This document shows positions 17,640 through 24,986 of a DNA stretch of 64,000 nucleotides, piece after piece. The first letter of the stretch is position 1. Every line of letters begins with the position of its first letter. The position numbers and the translations under genes are program-made. The notes under the pieces are model-generated. The model ran no database searches. It saw only the letters and a program-made list of their open reading frames with translations, and had not been told where the DNA came from. This DNA comes from Saccharothrix syringae (GTDB lineage: Bacteria; Actinomycetota; Actinomycetes; Mycobacteriales; Pseudonocardiaceae). The stretch covers positions 7,564,001 to 7,628,000 of the forward strand of contig NZ_CP034550.1 of assembly GCF_009498035.1 (NCBI RefSeq). Reading direction: 5' to 3'.

Positions 17640-20285
17640 CTAGCGGCGGCGGTCGTGCAGTCGGCCGGTGCGCTCACGGCCCTGGCGCAGCTCGGCGCGC
17701 AGCAGCCTGCCGAGGGGGTCGAGCAGCCTGCGGGCCAGTTCTTCGAGGTCTGGCTGGGAGGTGGGGTGAGGGGTGGGCTGGGCCGGCCGGGTGGGCTGGG
17801 CGGGTTCGGCCGGTTCGGCCGGTTCGCTGGTCCGGGGTGGGGTGGGGCGGCGTGGGGGTGTGCCCCGGGAGGTGGCTGTTGCGGGGGGCTGCGGTGGGGG
17901 CGGGGTCGAACCCAGGTTCTCCCGCCTCTGGACCACTGTCGCGTCGGCCCTCCAGCGCACCACCGGGACCGGGCCGGTCGGCTGCGGCGCTCTGGTCGAC
18001 CGCTGGACCCAGGTGGGGGTTTCCGGTGCGCCGTCGGGGTTCGGGTGCGCGATCGGGGGGAGCTTCGGGCCGCTGTCCAGGGGGCGTGGTGGGGTTGGCC
18101 GGACTACCGGGGTCGCGCTGGTGGCCGGGGTTGCGGGTGGGCTGTTGGTGGCTGCCGGGTTGGGTGGGGCGTCGGTGTACCGCTGGATGGGCGGGTGGGC
18201 GGGCGAGTGGACAGGCGGGTGGGCGGGCGAGTGGGCACGCGGGTGGGAGCGCTTGGGGATGCGTTTGTCGAGGCGTGCGGTCGAGGCCGGTTCGAGAGCG
18301 ATCGCCCGCTGCACGGCCATCGACGACGACACCGGTACTGCTGCTGCCGCGGCCGGTGTGGTGGCTTCCGGTGCCGGGTCCGAGCGGCGGAACCACCGCG
18401 CTCTCGGGGACGCCTCGCGCGAGCGGGCCGGCTCCGGGAGGTCGTCCGCCGGCGAAGGACCGGGGGCGGTACCCGGGGTGGCGGGCTCCCGCCGGGAACC
18501 CGGCCACTGCGGGCGCACCACGGGTCGCGTCGTTGCGCGCTGTACCGGCTGGGGCAGGCTCGTGCCGGTGTTGGTGCCGGTGTTGGTGGTGAGGGGTCGT
18601 TGGGGGATCAGGGGGAGCACTCGCGGGCGAGGTGCCTCGCTCTGCGGCGCGATCCTCGCCACGGTGACGGGGGGTGTGTCGAGGGCGGGCGTTTTGAGGA
18701 CAGGTTCCCCGGGGACCGCCGTTCGGGGAGCAGGCCCAGGTGTGTGAGGGGTAGCCGATCGTTGGATGGTGGCCTGTTCCGACGACGGCAGGCGGGTCAC
18801 CGGAACCACCGGCAGCCGCTCTCGGGGCGGTCGGGCAGGCGCGCGGTTGGGCTTGGCCACATGGCTGGAACGTTCCGCTGTCGGTGCCGTGCCGGCCGCA
18901 GCGGGCTGCACCAGGGGGGTTGCCACTGGTGTTGTGCCGGCGGTCGGGGCTACCGGCTGCGGCGCGTCCGCGTGGACCACCGGAGTCGCCTGCCGCTGGA
19001 CAGCTACATCACGCGCCGGAGTCGCCGGAGTTGTCGACTGGCGCACCTTCGCTGGGACTGCCTTCGCCGGGGCTGCTTTTGCTGAGGCTGCTTTTGCCGG
19101 GGCCGTCTTCGCCGGGGTTGCCGTCGCCGGTAGCTCCGTCAGGGGCTCACCGATCCCGGTACCTCGGCGGGGGCGAACCGTCGCCTCGGGTTTCGCCACC
19201 GCGGCGCGCTGCACCACCGGAGCCGGTCCGGCATCCTTGGGCGGAGTCGACCGCGACACCGGTGTCCCGCCCTCCGCGCCGGACGGCGCACCGGCGGTCG
19301 GCGGCATCGCCGTCAGCGGCTCCCCGAGCACCGGCGCGGACCGCTTGGCAGCCGACGCGCTCGATCCCGAGGGCCGCTCCCGGGCGATCGTCTTCGGCGG
19401 TACGGCGCCGACCACGGGCAGGGACCGGACCGGCGTCGCCGGCCGCTTGGCGACCGTCAGCGGCGGGCGGACCGGTCGGAGCTGGACAGGCGAGGGCTGG
19501 ACAGGCTGAAGCCGGACCGCCTCGGTGGTCCCGGGGTCCGACGACACCGGATCGGCCACCGCGCCGCCGGCGGTCGCGCTCCTCTGCACCGCCGGCATCC
19601 CGCTGGCACCGGAGGACTTGGCCGCAGGGCTCTTCGCAGCAACAACTTCCGTCCTGGAGACCTTCGGAGAAGTCTTCGCCGCAGGAGTCTGCGCCCCGAC
19701 CGCCCCGCTCCCCCCACCGGACCGCACCGGCCCCGCGTCCGGTCCAGCCTTCGGCCCCTCCTCCGCTCCCGGCCTCGCCCCTGCTCCCGGCCTCGCTCCC
19801 GCATCCGGCCTCGCTCCTGCTCCCGGCCTCGCCCCCGCTCCCGGCCTCGCCCCCGCTCCCGAACCCGCCCCTGTCCCTGTCCCCGAACCCGCCCCGGGCT
19901 TGGGCCCCGGCCCGACATCCGACTCCCCCTCCCGGCGCCAAGCCACCAGCAGCGGCCCGCCGCCCCAGTACCGGGACCGCTCCCCCACCCCCGCCCCGAT
20001 CACCCCGCCGATCACCCCGGACGGTGCGCCGGCACTCACCGAGTGCCCCAGCTCACCACCCAACCGGTTGTCCTGCCACGAGGCCAGCCCGTCCCGGAAC
20101 CGCAGCCCGTCGCCCACCGCCACGCCACCGCCCCGCACCACCCCGCCCAGCGGCGGCAGCGCGCGCCACCCGCCGTCCCACGCGGCACGCGCCGGGGCGG
20201 CGGCCCGTGGCGCTCCCCCCGCCGGTTCCCCCGCCTGCTTCCCCTCCACGGGCGTGCTCCGCCGCAACCGGTCCCAGAACCCCAC
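17640..20285 (-). CDS. Very long disordered eCIS protein with repeated VQR motifs
   Basis: 881 residues from GTG 20285 (GGGGAGGTG upstream), 4 bases after the 52-residue gene. The first ~120 residues are ordered-looking (LRFRDGLASWQDNRLGG, ELGHSVSAGAPSGVIGG, YWGGGPLLVAWRRE); the last ~35 form a charged helix (LEELARRLLDPLGRLLRAEL). Between them lie ~700 residues rich in Pro/Ala/Thr/Ser, including GARPGA repeats (19.77-19.86 kb). The motif VQR or IQR recurs about nine times across this stretch (for example PAVQRSAT, DVAVQRQAT, PPIQRYTD, TWVQRSTR). A gene at this position is usual in actinobacterial eCIS loci, but its job is unsettled; a tape-measure-like or cargo-organising role is my inference. 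The strong GC3 bias supports coding. Confidence 0.75.
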   Translation of the reverse strand: MGFWDRLRRSTPVEGKQAGEPAGGAPRAAAPARAAWDGGWRALPPLGGVVRGGGVAVGDGLRFRDGLASWQDNRLGGELGHSVSAGAPSGVIGGVIGAGVGERSRYWGGGPLLVAWRREGESDVGPGPKPGAGSGTGTGAGSGAGARPGAGARPGAGARPDAGARPGAGARPGAEEGPKAGPDAGPVRSGGGSGAVGAQTPAAKTSPKVSRTEVVAAKSPAAKSSGASGMPAVQRSATAGGAVADPVSSDPGTTEAVRLQPVQPSPVQLRPVRPPLTVAKRPATPVRSLPVVGAVPPKTIARERPSGSSASAAKRSAPVLGEPLTAMPPTAGAPSGAEGGTPVSRSTPPKDAGPAPVVQRAAVAKPEATVRPRRGTGIGEPLTELPATATPAKTAPAKAASAKAAPAKAVPAKVRQSTTPATPARDVAVQRQATPVVHADAPQPVAPTAGTTPVATPLVQPAAAGTAPTAERSSHVAKPNRAPARPPRERLPVVPVTRLPSSEQATIQRSATPHTPGPAPRTAVPGEPVLKTPALDTPPVTVARIAPQSEAPRPRVLPLIPQRPLTTNTGTNTGTSLPQPVQRATTRPVVRPQWPGSRREPATPGTAPGPSPADDLPEPARSREASPRARWFRRSDPAPEATTPAAAAAVPVSSSMAVQRAIALEPASTARLDKRIPKRSHPRAHSPAHPPVHSPAHPPIQRYTDAPPNPAATNSPPATPATSATPVVRPTPPRPLDSGPKLPPIAHPNPDGAPETPTWVQRSTRAPQPTGPVPVVRWRADATVVQRRENLGSTPPPPQPPATATSRGTPPRRPTPPRTSEPAEPAEPAQPTRPAQPTPHPTSQPDLEELARRLLDPLGRLLRAELRQGRERTGRLHDRRR

Positions 20286-20289
20286 CGGG

Positions 20290-20448
20290 TCACCTCCCCT
20301 CGTTCACCCTCGTGTTGATGCGCGCGATCTCGCGGACCCAGCTCTGGCGCTCGTGGTGCTCCAGCCCCAGGACCTCCTCGCGCGGCCAGTGGAAGTGGTA
20401 GGCCACGTACGCGACCTCTTCGAGCAGCCGGTCGGCCGCGTACGTCAC
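20290..20448 (-). CDS. Small conserved eCIS protein (DUF6760-like)
   Basis: A 52-residue gene from GTG 20448, which overlaps the stop of the tail-assembly-like gene (GTGA), ending at TGA 20290. The product begins with TYAADRLLEEVAYVAYHFHW and contains REEVLGLEHHERQSWV. This W-P-x-E-x-x-x-x-L-E-H-x-E-R pattern is that of small phage/eCIS proteins placed after the tail assembly chaperone, analogous to the GpG-T partner. It is too short for usual ORF cut-offs. Confidence rests on coupling to both neighbours and on the recognised pattern. Confidence 0.8.
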   Translation of the reverse strand: MTYAADRLLEEVAYVAYHFHWPREEVLGLEHHERQSWVREIARINTRVNEGR

Positions 20449-20906
20449 GATTCCCCCAGGCGACCACCGGCGAGGTCGACCTCGAACGCGGTGCCGCAGG
20501 ACGGGCAGGACACGCCCGCCCTGGTGTGGCCCTCGCTGTTGATCCGCCGGTAGAAGTCCTGCAAAAAGGCGATGTCCGTGGCGTACATCTGCTCGACCAC
20601 CCCGGCGTGGACCTCGCGGACCGTGCCCAGCCGGGTGATGACCTGGCTGAGCAGCACCACGCTGAGGTAGCCGGGGTTCTCCTTGACCCGCAGGTCGATC
20701 TGGGGCCGCAGCTCGTCGCGCGCCGTGGCCAGGCGCATCCGGCCGTGCCGGTGCACCACGCCCTCGGGGTCCACGTAGCCCCGCGGCAGCTCGAAGTCGA
20801 ACTCCGTGCGCAGGCCGCCCGTCGGGGCCGCCGCCGGGCGCTCCGGTTCCTCCCGGTGCTCGACCAGCTCGTCGAGCTGGTCGAGCGCGATCGTCCGCCG
20901 CCTCAT
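20445..20906 (-). CDS. Tail assembly chaperone-like protein with C-terminal zinc motif
   Basis: 153 residues from ATG 20906, overlapping tube gene 1 (ATGA). Core pattern: FELPRGYVDPEGVVHRHGRM, RLATARDELRPQIDLRVKEN, YLSVVLLSQVITRLG, and IAFLQDFYRRIN, common in proteins placed between tube and tape-measure genes in phage-like systems, which usually act in tail assembly. The C-terminal CPSCGTAFEVDL is a one-sided zinc knuckle (CxxC). Followed immediately by the 52-residue gene, mirroring the phage chaperone pair. Confidence 0.8.
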   Translation of the reverse strand: MRRRTIALDQLDELVEHREEPERPAAAPTGGLRTEFDFELPRGYVDPEGVVHRHGRMRLATARDELRPQIDLRVKENPGYLSVVLLSQVITRLGTVREVHAGVVEQMYATDIAFLQDFYRRINSEGHTRAGVSCPSCGTAFEVDLAGGRLGES

Positions 20907-21343
20907 TCGACCGTGATCTCCTCGAACACGAGGGTCACCTTCTCGGTGGCCGCGGTGGACTCGCCCGCCTTGAACGAGGGGCCCTCCCACTTGCTGGCCC
21001 ACGCGCGGTAGAGCGTCATGCGGCGGACCGTGTTGCCCTCGGTGTCCTTGACCTCGATGGTGATGTCCTGCCGCGCCGCGGCGACCGCGCCCTTCTCCAG
21101 GGTCTCCTTGAGCCAGGTGGTGAACGTGACGCTCTGGTCCAGGCCCCTGGTCAGGGTCACCTCGCCGCCCTTCTGCGCGCCGGGCTGCTTGCGCAGCACC
21201 GGCTTCCCGGTCTCGGTGACCTGGGAGACCTCGACGACGTCCTCCTCCACGGTCAGCCCGCTGACCTCCTGGAGGGATTCGACGGTGTACCCGCCGAGCT
21301 GGACGCCGAAGATGTGGGTGGAAAGAGCATCGCCCTCTGCCAT
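20903..21343 (-). CDS. Inner tube protein 1 (T4 gp19-like)
   Basis: 146 residues from ATG 21343. Tube-family features: FGVQLGGYTVESLQEVSGLT, KGGEVTLTRGLDQSVTFTTW and the C-terminal TEKVTLVFEEI. It is the tube paralogue adjacent to the sheath gene, the usual place of the major hexameric tube subunit. Start has GGCGGCACC/AAGGCGGC upstream rather than a strong site; the gap to the sheath is 40 bases, so it is likely in the same transcript. Confidence 0.95.
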   Translation of the reverse strand: MAEGDALSTHIFGVQLGGYTVESLQEVSGLTVEEDVVEVSQVTETGKPVLRKQPGAQKGGEVTLTRGLDQSVTFTTWLKETLEKGAVAAARQDITIEVKDTEGNTVRRMTLYRAWASKWEGPSFKAGESTAATEKVTLVFEEITVE

Positions 21344-21383
21344 GGGTGCCGCCTTTCTTGTTCACGCGCCCGCGCGGGGCGGT

Positions 21384-22907
21384 TCATTCGCTGACGAGGC
21401 TGGTGCTGTCGGAGAACTGGGCCAGCTGGAAGATCACGAACTCGGCGGGCTTGACCGGCGCCACGCCGATCTCGCACACCACCTGGCCGAGGTCGATCGA
21501 CTCCCGCGGGTTGTTCTCCCGGTCGCACTTGACGTAGAAGGCTTCCGCGGGGGTGCGGCCGAACAGCGCGCCCCGCCGCCACTGCTCGGTGAGGAACCCG
21601 GTGATGTTGCGCCGGATGCTGGCCCACAGGCGGTCGTCGTTGGGCTCGAACACCACCCACTGCGTGCCCAGCAGGATCGACTCCTCCAGGTAGTTGAACA
21701 GCCGGCGCACGTTGAGGTAGCGCCACGCCGGGTCGGAGGACAGCGTGCGGGCGCCCCAGACCCGGATGCCGCGGCCGGGGAAGGTGCGCACGCAGTTGAC
21801 GCCGATCGGGTTCAGCAGGTCCTGCTCGGCCTTGCTGATGGTGATCTCCAGGTCCACCGCGCCGCGGATGACCTCGTTGGCGGGTGCCTTGTGCACGCCG
21901 CGCTCGTTGTCGTTGCGGCTCCACACGCCCGCGATGTGCCCGGAGGGCGGCACGAGGGTGTTGCGGCCGTTGGCCGGGTCGAAGACCTTGATCCACGGGT
22001 AGTACAGCACGGCGTACTTGGAGTCGTAGTTCGCCTCGTCCATGCGCCAGGTGCGGACCTTCTGCGCGTTGAGCCCGGGCGGCGCGTCGAGCAGCGCGAC
22101 CCGGTCGCCCATCTGCTCGCAGTGCGCGATCATCGCGAGCTGGACGGTCTTGACGCCCTCCAGGTCGATCAGGCCGCGCCGGTAGGCGCTCATCAGGTCC
22201 GGCGCCACCACCATGGTGACCTCGTCGACGCTCTCCAGGCCGCCGACGCCGGTGCGCGCGTCCGGGTCGCCCAGGTACTCGTTGGCGTCCAGCCTGGCCG
22301 GCGCCTTCGACGGCGCGGGCGTGTCGGGCAGCGCGACCTGCTGCTTGTCCGGGCGCGCCAGGGTCCCGCCGGACCGCTCGGTGACGCGGATGAGCTTGGA
22401 GCGCTCCGACACCTGCGTCACGACGTAGTTCTTGACGTTCTTCTTCGTGGAGACGTCGTGGGTCTCCACGACCTTCCCGCCCTGCTTGACCACCAGCTTG
22501 AAGCGGTCGTCCGGCGGGTTCTCGCCGTCGGCGTCGGCCACCTCGACCGCGAGGTCCGCGCCCGCGCCGGGCAGCGCCGCGACGTGCAGGCCGCCCAGCT
22601 CGGCCGGCGCGGGCGCGGGCGGTTCGGCGTCGGCACCCGCCTGGGCGCCGCCGACGCGCACCACGTACGCCGCGCCGCCGCCGTTGGCGAAGTAGCCGTA
22701 GACGGCGTGCGGCAGGTAGGCGTCCTCGGTGAAAGCGCCGAAGATCTGCACGTACTGGTTCCAGTTCGACACGAGGGTCGGCCGGTGGAAGGGCCCCTGC
22801 TCGGCGAAGCCGACGAAGGCGGCCACCGCGGTGCCGACGCCCTCGATCGGCCGTGCCCCGGACTGGACCTCCTCCACGTAGACGCCCGGTGAGAGGTACT
22901 GCGGCAT
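21384..22907 (-). CDS. Contractile sheath protein
   Basis: 507 residues from ATG 22907 with CGGAGGAG upstream. The N-terminal MPQYLSPGVYVEEVQSG and IEGVGTAVAAFVGFAEQGPF are characteristic of phage/eCIS sheaths, as are the C-terminal GIRVWGARTLSSDPAWRYLN, YLEESILLGTQWVVFEPNDD and ALFGRTPAEAFYVKCD stretches. Sheath subunits contract around the tube to drive it through a target membrane. Length agrees with eCIS sheaths (~450-530). It is the first gene of the sheath-to-epimerase block; a divergent effector gene lies upstream. Confidence 0.97.
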   Translation of the reverse strand: MPQYLSPGVYVEEVQSGARPIEGVGTAVAAFVGFAEQGPFHRPTLVSNWNQYVQIFGAFTEDAYLPHAVYGYFANGGGAAYVVRVGGAQAGADAEPPAPAPAELGGLHVAALPGAGADLAVEVADADGENPPDDRFKLVVKQGGKVVETHDVSTKKNVKNYVVTQVSERSKLIRVTERSGGTLARPDKQQVALPDTPAPSKAPARLDANEYLGDPDARTGVGGLESVDEVTMVVAPDLMSAYRRGLIDLEGVKTVQLAMIAHCEQMGDRVALLDAPPGLNAQKVRTWRMDEANYDSKYAVLYYPWIKVFDPANGRNTLVPPSGHIAGVWSRNDNERGVHKAPANEVIRGAVDLEITISKAEQDLLNPIGVNCVRTFPGRGIRVWGARTLSSDPAWRYLNVRRLFNYLEESILLGTQWVVFEPNDDRLWASIRRNITGFLTEQWRRGALFGRTPAEAFYVKCDRENNPRESIDLGQVVCEIGVAPVKPAEFVIFQLAQFSDSTSLVSE

Positions 22908-23210
22908 GGTCGCTCCTCCGTCTTCGGCTCTGGCTGTCTTCCCGCTCTGGCTGTCTTCCCGCTCTGGCACCTCCCAGCCTGCTGCGGCCGGCTGCCCCGG
23001 GGCAGGGCCGGCGGACCCCTGCCGGGGGCAGTGCCGCTGCCCGAAAGCGCACCCCTTGGTCGGGCACCGGACCAGCGCCGTCGCGCATCGCGGACCGCCG
23101 GGCGGGGCACGGGTCTGCCCTCGCGGTGCCCTCCGCGACCTGCCACCGCCGACCGGCCCTCGGTAGACGAGGAGTGGTCGCAATTCCCAGTGACGTGAAC
23201 GGAGGTGGCG
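22908..23210. promoter_or_regulatory. Divergent promoter region between sheath and deaminase effector genes
   Basis: About 300 bases without a supported gene. It must hold the promoter of the block beginning with sheath and that of the divergent effector. On the sheath side, a 17-base direct repeat (22927-22943 and 22944-22960) plus a 7-base partial third copy lies 20-60 bases upstream of the sheath start. GGAGG at 23201-23205 serves the effector ATG at 23211. No clear -35/-10 pair could be named. Confidence 0.5.
22927..22967. repeat. 17-bp tandem direct repeat in the sheath leader
   Basis: GCTCTGGCTGTCTTCCC occurs twice in tandem, followed by GCTCTGG. The period (17) is not a multiple of three and the site is upstream of the sheath start, so it is leader or promoter DNA. 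Confidence 0.85.
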
Positions 23211-24929
23211 ATGCGAGCACACGACGCACCGGACCGGGAGGAGCTGCCCGATCCCCGCTCGCGGCACCGGGCCGACGACGCCGGGGTCTCTTCCCCGCTG
23301 CCGCACGCGTTGTCACCGGACGCGCTGGTCCGCTTGCAGCGCAGCGCGGGCAACGCCGCCGTGGCCGACCTGGTGACCCGCCGGCAGGCGGTCCAGCGGT
23401 CGGCGCTGGACGCGGTGCTGAGCAGTCCGGGACGCCCGCTCGACGAGCACACCCGCACCGACATGGAGCACCGGCTGGACGCGGACTTCTCCGAGGTGCG
23501 GGTGCACGACGACGCCGCCGCGCGCGACTCGGCCGCCCAGTTCAGGGCGCGGGCCTACACGGCGGGCAACCACGTGGTCATCGGCGAAGACGGCGACGAC
23601 CCGCACACGCTCGCCCACGAGCTGGCCCACGTGGTCCAGCAGCGCAGCGGTCCCGTCGCGGGCACCGACACCGGGCACGGCTACCAGGTCTCCGACCCGT
23701 CCGACCGCTTCGAGCGCGAGGCCGAGGCGGTCGCCACCCGCGCCATGGCCGGCCCGGCACCGGCACCCGGACCGCACCGGCACGCACCGGGGGACGGGCA
23801 CGCGCACACCGGCGTCGAGGTCCAACGCGCCTCGGACGTCGAGATGGCGGACGACGACATGTTCGACCAGCTCGACGACCCGTTCAGCGGGATGAGCGGC
23901 GAGCAGATCGCGGCGGTCGAGGAGCAGGCGCGGCAGTCGCACGCGGAACGGGCGTCGAGCCAGGCGTCCGCCTCCGCGCACGCCGGTGAGACCGAGGTGC
24001 GGAACTACAACAGGTTCATCGACGCGCTCGTCCTGGAGCTGCGCCGGCAGGACCCGCCGTGGTCGGTCAACTACGGCAAGACGGACCGCAACGGCCGCAA
24101 GGAGTTCAAGGCGACGCTGCCGGTGCGGACCGAGCAGGGTGCCGTGCAGCACCGGCACGCCGCACCGCGCACGTTCGAGGAGCAGCCGGCGACGCAGGCG
24201 CTCAGGTGGATCTCCAGCGTGGTCAAGGTGTACCTCCAGAACGGCGACACCACGCGCGGGCTGCCCAGGTCCAACCCGGTCGAGGTGCAGGCGGGCGTCA
24301 CCGGCGCGCGGATGGTCCTCTCCGCCAACGACCGCCCCTCGGCCGAGAACCTGAACCGCCTGGTGCGCCGCGAGGGTGGCGACATGACCGGGTTGCTCGC
24401 GGCGATGGCGAAGAAGAACCGCGACCAGGTCTGGCCCAGGACGGGCGTGCCCGCGGCCCAGGAGCCGGTCGACAACCGGCTCGAACGGCACCACCGGCAG
24501 CTCACCGAGGCGATCGCGAACGGTGTCGAGCACTACGGGCAGGTCCTGAGGGCCATCCGGAACGTGGAGGTGGCGGACAGGGGCGTGCCGGGCCTGCACG
24601 CCGAGCGCCGCATCCACATGCACCTCGACAACAGCCTGCCGGAGGTCATGGCCGGGACGAAGCGGCCGTGCGCGACCTGCTACATGCTGCTCTACCCGAA
24701 CAACCCCGACATCCGCCCTGGTGTCTTCTACGGGAACTACGCCTCCAACGCCAACGTCCCGGAGTTCACGTCGAAGGACGCGGACGTCGAGGCCAGGGCC
24801 CGCGGCATGGTCGCGAAGCTGAAGGCCGCCGGCATCACGGCCACCTGGGACTCACAGCTGCTCAAGTCCGACGCGCCCGGCTTCGTCAACGTCGAAGAGG
24901 TCGGCTCCGACTCCGAGCCCGGGGGGTGA
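23211..24929 (+). CDS. eCIS cargo candidate: DUF4157 domain plus C-terminal nucleic-acid deaminase-like toxin
   Basis: 572 residues from ATG 23211 (GGAGG 5 bases upstream; GTG 23205 rejected). The N-terminal half is DUF4157: LVRLQRSAGNAAV (~40-52), then ARAYTAGNHVVIG and the metallopeptidase-like HELAHVVQQR (136-145), SDPSDRFEREAEA (~161). VQR motifs follow (60-63 and 203-206). The C-terminal ~140 residues hold HAE (463-465) and PCATC (486-490), the zinc-binding pair of the cytidine/adenosine deaminase superfamily (H-x-E ... P-C-x-x-C). DUF4157 proteins are the typical cargo-type proteins of eCIS loci, and the domain is linked to loading. I infer a deaminase toxin. It is the only gene on the + strand inside the locus; no separate immunity gene is visible. 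Confidence 0.85.
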   Translation: MRAHDAPDREELPDPRSRHRADDAGVSSPLPHALSPDALVRLQRSAGNAAVADLVTRRQAVQRSALDAVLSSPGRPLDEHTRTDMEHRLDADFSEVRVHDDAAARDSAAQFRARAYTAGNHVVIGEDGDDPHTLAHELAHVVQQRSGPVAGTDTGHGYQVSDPSDRFEREAEAVATRAMAGPAPAPGPHRHAPGDGHAHTGVEVQRASDVEMADDDMFDQLDDPFSGMSGEQIAAVEEQARQSHAERASSQASASAHAGETEVRNYNRFIDALVLELRRQDPPWSVNYGKTDRNGRKEFKATLPVRTEQGAVQHRHAAPRTFEEQPATQALRWISSVVKVYLQNGDTTRGLPRSNPVEVQAGVTGARMVLSANDRPSAENLNRLVRREGGDMTGLLAAMAKKNRDQVWPRTGVPAAQEPVDNRLERHHRQLTEAIANGVEHYGQVLRAIRNVEVADRGVPGLHAERRIHMHLDNSLPEVMAGTKRPCATCYMLLYPNNPDIRPGVFYGNYASNANVPEFTSKDADVEARARGMVAKLKAAGITATWDSQLLKSDAPGFVNVEEVGSDSEPGG

Positions 24930-24934
24930 GGCCC

Positions 24935-24970
24935 GGCTCCCGGGCCGTTCCGGGGAACGGCCCGGGAGCC
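24935..24970. terminator. Bidirectional hairpin terminator between the two cargo genes
   Basis: A perfect 17-base inverted repeat (24935-24951 and 24954-24970), GGCTCCCGGGCCGTTCC and its complement, with only two bases between the arms. It lies in the 57-base gap between two convergent genes, so it can terminate both transcripts. A T-run is absent, as is common in high-GC genomes. Confidence 0.88.
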
Positions 24971-24986
24971 CGAGGACCGCGCCGGG

